This document shows positions 57,401 to 64,000 of a stretch of DNA of 64,000 nucleotides, in pieces. The notes below the pieces were generated by a model, which saw only the letters and a list, made by a program, of their open reading frames with translations, ran no database searches and was not told the origin of the DNA. The DNA is from Hydractinia symbiolongicarpus (lineage: Eukaryota > Cnidaria > Hydrozoa > Anthoathecata > Hydractiniidae): positions 11,098,001-11,162,000 of the forward strand of contig NC_079889.1 of the NCBI RefSeq assembly GCF_029227915.1. Reading direction: 5' to 3'. Position 1 is the first letter of the stretch; each line of letters starts with the position of its first letter. Both the position numbers and the translations under genes were made by a program.

Positions 57401-60400
57401 TGCTGGAAAATTTTAATGTATGAATGGCGTATAAAATGCCGAACAAAGTAAATGATAATGTTTTTTTGTCCATCAAGCAATTACAAGCAACCGAAAAATC
57501 TTGTCTTGCTTGTAATTTTGTTTGAAATTTGAAAGATTTATGTGCATTTTAATTTTAAATTATGAAAGTGAAATTGGAGAATATGTTTCTTTGTGTGATT
57601 GCTCTCTGGAAGGTTTAGCTTTACACTTGCTGAGTTATCTGGTACCACCAGGTAACCAATACAGGAAAAGGGCAAAACCATATAATTTTTGATGAGTTGG
57701 TTATTTTACTACTGAATGTTCTGTTTTGTATTCTTCAATTTTCATTTGCGTCCTTTTTATGTTTTTTAACGTCCACAATATTATGTTGTGAGGGCGTCAG
57801 ATACGCCTATGCTATTTTTTTTGGATTTGCAAAGTTACAACAGCTCTAAGGTGTATATTTTTAAATTTAAGGATTATAGATGTACGGTTTTTAAAAATAA
57901 TCCTATTTTGACGTCAAACAACCGTACTAACTTTGAAAGGACATATTGTTCATTTCGGCACCCAATTATAGCTGTGCATAAACATGAAAATGACGCTGCT
58001 ATCTTTGTCACATAAACATATATGTTACAGGGGCAGGACACCCCCCAACTTTGAACTCAGACCCCAAACTTAATAAATAGAAAAATACACATCTCACAGT
58101 AGCATTACTCTGCGGGAGGTCTTAAGTAAAGCTGCTGCGCAACTCTTTTGAACACACACAATGTCTCGCTACTGCAGTTACCATTATGCGTCTCAGACAG
58201 ACGAAATATGGCTATTATTAAAGAGATAAAGATAACTGAATGTGCTACTGTCACAGCCTTGACACTTAGTAAGTTGTAGTTTATAACAGAACTTTGATAT
58301 ATTTCTTTGTTTCTTAGACTATCTAAAAGATGTTAAGTATGAACTAAAGAAAATTCATTTAAAGAAATGGTACGTTTACATCGATTATCATTGGTCATAT
58401 TTTAGGCTTGGTGAAAAAGAGAACTACCACCCAGTTATATTTTTATCTATCAATTTTTCTGTTTTAGTTCATTAACAGTGATTCCTAAATTTAAGAAGGA
58501 AGAATTCTCACAACCCACGGTGTGTTCTGAAACAAGAAAGAAAACGCCAGACAGTAAAGTTAGTTCACAAGCTTCTGAGAAGCCAGCGACTGGTGTTAGT
58601 TCCCAAGCTTCTGACCATCCAGAAACAGATACAATGTTTACCAAAGTATGATATTTTATTCAGTTTGAATTGAAAACAACGCATATAGTAGTTACCTGTA
58701 TTTGAGCTATATGTCTGAATTATGTAACTTTGTTAACCGTCTGGATTTTGCAACCGGGCAATACGGGTTTTTAGGCATTCTGATTCGCTTAGCGCTCTTA
58801 ACGACGGGCCGATATGGAGCGGTATTGCCCGTCGTCAAGAAATATGGTTTTAAGAAGTTTGAAGGAGCATTGGAAATGATTATATATCTAACTCCTACAA
58901 TACATTTACAGACAAAAACATTTTCATAGGATAGAAACAATAACAATGTCAAGTTTACCAGTTAAAATAACCAGATACAGCAACATTCTGTCTGTAATGC
59001 TTCCTTAACATGGTTAGTTAACTAAATGAGATAACTAAAACAATACATAGTTAGTTTTCTGTTTGTAACCTGTATGTGACCTGTATTTCTGAATTATCTA
59101 ACCGATGTTTTGAAGATGATCAGGGAATTTTCAAATCATACAAATCTGAGATAAGTAAAGTCAATCGTATCGAGATTCTCATTATTATTAATTTGAAAAC
59201 TTTTGTTTAAAAAATGATTAAACAAACAAACATTTCAGATTTTTTTTTTCTTATAAAAAACAAATTGTTTAAAAACTTTTCTTGTTTTTCATACCTTAGG
59301 GAAAATACCTTGGCACAATTCGCGGTACTAAAATCGCCTTAAAATTTTAAGCGCGGTTATTTTCACGGAGATAAACTTTTGCGCATATACGAGTTTCATA
59401 CATTTCGCGATTCCCTATTATTTGCGTTTTTACAATTTTAAAAGTGAAATAAGCTGCCAAATTATTAGCCATTTAGAGATTTCCCCCTACTCACACCTTA
59501 AAGTTCGAACCACGTGTTGTCGGCATACGGCAAATGCTGAGGTGATTTGTAAAAACACATGTTCACGTCGACAAATTTTGCTGATGCGTATTTTTTCTTC
59601 GCAATTTATAGAATCCTTCAATTGCCTTTCATAAATATATAGAAAGTATAGATAGAAAAGTGGTAGAATGTATTTCTTACATGCAAGAATTAATAAAGAT
59701 CATAAAGTGGTTGCTGAGCATTTTGATTATTTACCCTAAATAGAATTAAAGTAGTTTAAATGTGAACAAGCTGGCTTGAAAAAGAAAAGCTCCAATTTGA
59801 AAGGCAATTTGCCGAAGCAGACACTAAAATAAAAGTTCATGTCACCGTTTTTGCCGACGTAAAATTGTTGATTGTCTAAGCGCATCATAAAAAAAATTCA
59901 CATTAACATTTCTTGCTGAAATAAAATGTGTAAATGCCGGCGCGAAACAGTATAATGGGGGTCTTAAAGAAATTTGAATTAGAAAGGCTACCATGAAAAT
60001 TTCCATTTCATCAAACATCCCAAAAGACTTGATGAAAAGGCGGCAGCGTATTCTCCTTTTTTTCATGTTAAATTTATGTTCGTTGATAAATATATACAAT
60101 GCAGATTTGCCGGCAAATATTAACTTTAATTTACAAAATATGATATCGATGAAAAAAGACATAACACCAGGAAGGATACAAAAATATTAAATGTTGACAT
60201 GACGTAAAATAATTTCACCCTAAGTTAATGAGAATAAATCAAACACTGTTCCAAATATCCGAGATAGCGTTTCCGAATATCCGAGATAGCGTTTGATAAT
60301 TCTATATTATTTACAGAATGTTCAGTGTTTAATGTTCTGGAACCTCGTACGTACAATAGAGTTTGCTCGTGCAGCTTTTATGTCCTTCTTTTTTGCTATC

Positions 60401-63137
60401 ATTTCAGAAAGACGTTTGTAAAATCGCAGACTTTTTTTAACCAATTGCACCCACCATTCGTCGCGAATACTATTGGTGTGAACGATCCGTTTTCTACAAT
60501 TATAACTCATTTGTTTTAACTTCTTTTGTTTTCTTTTGTTTTCATCTTCATTTATTTTAAAAATAAGTAACGGTAAGATGTCTTTGGGGATTCCATCCGA
60601 ACGGCTGGCTATTCCTCCTCTCCAACTCTATGTTACATGACCATTATTGACCTTCCATCCCTTATATCTTCGAGCTTTTAGGTCAAAAACCCGCACATCG
60701 TTGTCTATAGGTGCCCAAAAGTCAGTACACTGATATCAAGTTACGTTTAATTGCGTCATGAATCACAGAACTCTTCATTCACTTAAGATGATTTGCGAGA
60801 TGTATAAGTTTGGGAATGGAAGGTTACACGAAGCTGAGAAAAAATATATTTGTGCGTTCTTTATTGAATGGTACAGTTCGAGAGCAACTACTAAAAGACT
60901 AACATAAAAAAACAGATTATTTACTTAGTGAAAATAAGCAACAACAAAATTTTTTTTTCCCTTATAGTATATTCATGAGAAGATCTTGACTGGCTTCGAA
61001 AAGTTTTTTTCAATTACTGTAGTGTTTTGTGTTTTTGTTGTTGTTGTTGTTGTTGTTTTTAATAATGTTTACGACGGTGTTTTTTAAGGTCGTATTGAAA
61101 CGATTTTCACAGTCTCTTGGCACGAAACAGAACCTATCTCATAGGCGAAACAAAAGGACTCCGCTCTGATAGAAATGGTGAAATGATTTCAATTCCATGC
61201 TATAATGTTTGAAAACATATAGATGAATAAAATGGCGGTCTTAAAAGTTAAACAAAAATGGGGACTTTAAAGGATGAGGATTCTATATTATAATATCCGT
61301 ATACGTCTGTCCGTCCGTCTGTCTGTCACGCAAAATGGTAGTTTAGCTGCGCAGGTAGCGAGACGCACGCAATGCAGTATAAAAAAGACGGGCGAACCCG
61401 TGGAGTTTTCCACGGGCCAACGACTAGTATAATTATAAAGGAGGATACCATTTCTTGTTAAATGTTAAGGAAAGATATCTTCTGCAATTGAAAGAAAGAT
61501 CTCGACAAGATGTCCACTCTGTTAAGAATGTCAGAAATTGAGGGAATACCCAGATGAAAAAAATAATGTAAAATACTTTTTACTTCCAAAATTGCCGCTA
61601 ACATTTCGCCTTTCGTTTAGGAAACTGAACCATTATTAAAGAAACAGAAACCTAACCATGTTACAACGTAAGTCACTTCTTTTATTTACTCTAATGACGC
61701 CATTGTCCTAGAAATCTCTGTGGACATGGAGACAAAACATGTGATAAAGAGAACATAAGGATCCAAAACAAAATAATTTTTCATGTTTGAGAGTAACACT
61801 TGACTCTGTGGTGGTTTTAGGTATTAACGTTGTTTGCACCAGGTTGCTTTTTTATCTCTATGTAGTATTTTTGATAAGCAGCTGTCTCCGTGATATTTTA
61901 GCGCGACTTTACTGTGTATTAAGGGAATTGACTGTCGCGAGAATAGTCGTAATATTTCTCAAAAACAAAACACTGATAACACTAGTTGTTAACCCCGGCA
62001 AAATTTATTTACTCTGAGTGGATGCGGAATGAGTGCGCAGATATTTTACGGCTATTATTAAGAGATCGATAGCCAGTGGATTAATTCACCCTTTATATTT
62101 CGTGTATCCGTACCACGGTACAAAATCGTGCAAAAAACTGGTATTAATGTGAGAATTTTTTTTCTCAATTTAAACCTTTTATAAAGTAAAACAGATGAAA
62201 AAGTTATTTTTAAATCGTTTTTCAAATGAGAAAAAAAATCCAGCTTTTGCGAGAATTAATTTTCGTGAATTTCCTGATTAGCAAGTTCAAAAATAAGGAT
62301 AATAGAAAGAAAAGTTTCCTGTAACAAGCCGATGTTTTGCATTTCAGCACTTCTTCACCGCCATTTTCGTTTCATCCATTTCAAACTATTTCCACGTCAC
62401 CAAAACACGACTTTGTGTTACATGATATACAACTTGATGAAAAACCAGCCCAAAATGTAAACATGCCAACAGACGAAAAGGTATATCCCTTTGTATATCC
62501 CTTGCTTTAAACAATTCAGGTCGGCTGGTTATTTAAATTAAGGAATTTCAGGTACTAAAAACTCCTTTTCTAGTGAAAAGTCTTGACCTTTGAGTGTTTT
62601 CTTCCTTCGTTGCTAACCTTTATTCCGGTAATGTTTTTTTAGCCTCCCGAAGAATGTAGAAACACGATAGAAACAAGTCCTTTCTCACATACAGAACGTC
62701 ACGTGATTTCACACATTTCGAATGTCTTCAATCAGAAACACGACATTTCGCATCTAAATAGACCGACTAGACATTGTAACAGGCCAGAGTTGGGAGACTT
62801 TCCACATCCATCTGTGCTTGATAATGATTATTTTACTAAATTCTCTCAACCCAACATTCAAACTATCTTAAGCCAGCCAATTAACACGCTTCGTTGTAAT
62901 CGCAGACGTTCGAATCGAACGCTCGAATGTAACAATGATGAAATAATAAAATCTGACTTTTTGGATTACATCGACAGTATACCTATCCATGCGTTGGAAA
63001 ATGAGCTCTTAGGTGGAGAGTCAAGACGGAGGAGTGGTACGTTTTCACAAGATTCGAATATTGTTTCCCTCGAGTTGGTAAAACCAACGATGAAGAGCCC
63101 GTCCCCTCCGAAATTATACCGAATGAATATGTATTAA
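51476..63137 (+). CDS. 506-aa basic protein of unknown function, 13 exons
   Basis: Exons: 51476-51580, 53002-53100, 53428-53482, 53556-53584, 54057-54189, 55544-55589, 56243-56321, 57068-57137, 58318-58369, 58468-58645, 61621-61667, 62348-62480, 62643-63137. All are GT-AG with matching phases and join into one frame. The 29-bp exon 4 is required to keep the frame. The N-terminus is Lys/His-rich (KYKSHRKKEHHKREHKSSH), suggesting a nuclear, nucleic-acid-associated protein. Next is the most conserved-looking part, PFRLGQLNSSVITAKRI then VGVKGIFGNAKTSSSVY. Ser/Pro-rich spacers follow, with a small repeat VSSQASEKP/VSSQASDHP in exon 10. The C-terminus has RRRSNRTLE and SDFLDYIDSIPIHALENELL, a possible amphipathic helix. 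No enzyme motif or membrane segment is seen. I do not recognise a family. Confidence 0.85.
51667..52266 (+). mobile_element. Non-autonomous Helitron-like element, 600 bp, in intron 1
   Basis: Starts TCCTATATTAAATTAATGAAG after host A. Ends with a hairpin-like GTGGGTTTTTCCATGGGCC, then TTATTGACTAG followed by host T. It is collinear with 30483-30904 over the first ~300 bp and the 3' end. It contains an extra inverted segment around 51830-51870 ('cacttcggaatggac' / 'gtccattctgaaatgg') and a longer middle. Confidence 0.7.
52862..52903 (+). ncRNA. Degenerate hammerhead-ribozyme-like motif
   Basis: ATGATAAGAGAAGGATCTCT then CGAAACGTCGTCGAACGTAA. It resembles a hammerhead core (CTGATGA - stem II - GAAA - stem III): AGAG/CTCT could form stem II and CGT/ACG stem III. 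The first core box differs from CTGATGA at two bases and stem I is not convincing. Most likely an inactive relic of a retroelement-borne ribozyme. Confidence 0.3.
53724..53758. repeat. Perfect 11-bp hairpin in intron 4
   Basis: ACGAAGCTTTG (53724-53734) and its inverse CAAAGCTTCGT (53748-53758) are separated by 13 bases. Probably a relic of a small inverted-repeat element. Confidence 0.6.
55199..55328 (-). mobile_element. 130-bp mini-Helitron
   Basis: Read on the minus strand it begins TCTATATTATAATACCCGTA after host A. It ends with the hairpin CCCGTGGATTTTCCACGGG and then CCATCAACTAG followed by host T. These are the Helitron termini (5' TC, 3' hairpin plus CTRR, A|T insertion). Between them are a GTCTGTC-rich tract and 'cacgcaaaatggta'. 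It is in intron 5 of the 506-aa gene. Confidence 0.8.
58646..61620. other. 3-kb intron 10 of the 506-aa gene
   Basis: No host exon is seen. It holds an imperfect inverted repeat 'aaccgggcaatacggg' / 'ggtattgcccgtcg' (58760-58835), a 24-bp tandem pair 'atatccgagatagcgtttc' (60255-60298), a (GTT)n tract (61036-61057) and the mini-Helitron 61282-61427. Open frames of 60-106 codons here lack family resemblance. Confidence 0.6.
61282..61427 (+). mobile_element. 146-bp mini-Helitron
   Basis: TCTATATTATAATATCCGTA at the start. At the end, the hairpin CCCGTGGAGTTTTCCACGGG, then CCAACGACTAG followed by host T. It is the same family as 55199-55328 in opposite orientation. The base before the start is T rather than A. 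Confidence 0.8.
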
Positions 63138-63705
63138 TTTAATGATTTTTATTTTTGAATTTTGTGTATCAATAATGTTAATATTTTGGAATTGTTTTGT
63201 TTTTATGTACAACCATGTTCCCAAGATTTTTTGCCTTTTTGACATCGAAGCGGCGGCAAAATTATCGTCAAGTAAGCGCTAGCGGTGTCGCATAGGCAAC
63301 AAACCGTAGGGACGAGGATGGTTTTATGTGGTACTTTTTCGTTTAAAATGCAGAAGAACGGATTTTTAAAAAATTCAGAATGATATTCCCAAACTTAGTT
63401 GGGCAAAGCTAGCATAACGCATTTGCAATTCTTTTATTCCGTTTATTACCACGTGTTTATCTCGTAGGATTATTCTCAACCTAGGATAGCATGCAACTCA
63501 CTACTCGCGAACTTTAACTCCAAATTCTTTTTTTCCACGAATATTTATCTTATAGGGTAAAATTTTAGCGGATTAATAATGTCGGAAATTTGAAAGCTTG
63601 CACTACGAACCTTTGTTAGGTAGAAAAAAAGGGGCGAAAAAAGTGAAATTAATACGCATGTATGTATGTATGTATATATTTTGTCAGAATAAGTTTTTTT
63701 TTACA
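63138..63705. other. Short intergenic region
   Basis: Contains the 3' UTR of the 506-aa gene, a repeat shared with 13255-13290 ('tttttgacatcgaagc', 'gtcaagtaagc'), a single MITE end 'gggacgaggatgg' near 63310, and a (GTAT)n tract at 63656-63675. It ends in a T-rich acceptor (TTTTTTTTTACAG, 63706). Confidence 0.5.
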
Positions 63706-63726
63706 GTTCGTTTTTACAATCAAATC

Positions 63727-63803
63727 ATGAATGGAGCAAGTAGAAGACATATTTTGTCTTATCATCAAGCCCCATATAGTTCAGACAGGTTAAAGAGAGT
63801 AGG
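63727..63803 (+). CDS. Probable first exon of a further gene running off the right end
   Basis: ATG at 63727 follows a strong acceptor-like TTTTTTTTTACAG ending at 63706. The frame reads MNGASRRHILSYHQAPYSSD + RLKRV. Candidate donors are GTTAAA at 63804 or at 63790. The short intergenic distance and the acceptor match the style of the other genes here. No family is recognised from 25 residues, and downstream exons are outside the window. Confidence 0.4.
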
Positions 63804-64000
63804 TTAAAATTAACGTAAAGAAAAAATATTTACAATACCTCTGGAGTTGTAAAAATTACAAAAATGTGATACTAAAAATATCGCGAATAATCTAAATCAT
63901 TAAATAACAAGAAATGTTTAAGGTTTTCTTAAAATGCGCCAACAAGCAAATAGATTTTTTGTCTTCATCTAAGATTGTGTTCCGTAATAATGGCCCCCGA

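Noticed and set aside
58702-58952. Overlapping 75- and 81-codon frames on both strands in intron 10
   Set aside because: They lie across an imperfect inverted repeat, which produces mirrored frames. No family resemblance.

Overview
The window is AT-rich, intron-rich eukaryotic DNA from an animal. The genes are split by many GT-AG introns, and there are no bacterial-type operons. The host genes and the repeat mix (non-LTR retrotransposons ending in triplet repeats, Penelope-like pieces, pogo/Tigger-like MITEs, mini-Helitrons, a tRNA-derived SINE) suggest a cnidarian, probably a hydrozoan. That assignment is an inference from gene and repeat style, not proven here. All host genes recognised are on the + strand.

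Layout. (1) 161-10408: the last 17 exons of a Piwi-clade Argonaute gene, covering the PAZ, MID and PIWI regions with an intact DEDH catalytic set. The 5' exons lie left of the window. One intron holds a broken GIY-YIG endonuclease fragment of a Penelope-like element. (2) 10409-19046: about 8.6 kb without a recognised host gene. It contains an unusual patch in which a piece of the piwi exon 16/intron is copied and framed by a perfect 100-bp direct duplication, plus a MITE and a LINE 3' end with a long (AAT)n tail. (3) 19063-30234: a complete seven-exon LACTB-type serine beta-lactamase-like gene. Its fourth intron carries a 3.4-kb pogo/Tigger-like DNA transposon (TA target duplication, about 26-bp TIRs). 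This encodes a broken DDD transposase on the minus strand and, divergently, an intact 180-aa HIRAN-domain protein with a basic NLS-like stretch and a PIP-box-like C-terminus. This is the most interesting object in the window. (4) 30235-45150: about 15 kb of repeats and relics, including a Helitron-like element, a LINE interrupted by a tRNA-derived SINE, and a tandem array of about 1.2 kb with a period near 129 bp. (5) 45167-49941: a two-exon gene for a 389-aa protein of unknown function with three predicted membrane segments and a PP1-docking-like motif. (6) 51476-63137: a 13-exon gene for a 506-aa, basic, low-complexity protein I do not recognise. (7) 63727-63803: probably the first exon of a further gene running off the right end.

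Four gene starts are preceded, within about 9-21 bases of the ATG, by an AG that could be a 3' splice site. That would fit spliced-leader trans-splicing (known from hydrozoans) or short 5'-UTR introns. Exon boundaries were assigned by eye from GT/AG sites, reading frame and family similarity. In the piwi, LACTB and 506-aa genes the reading frame stays open and the intron phases match across every junction.
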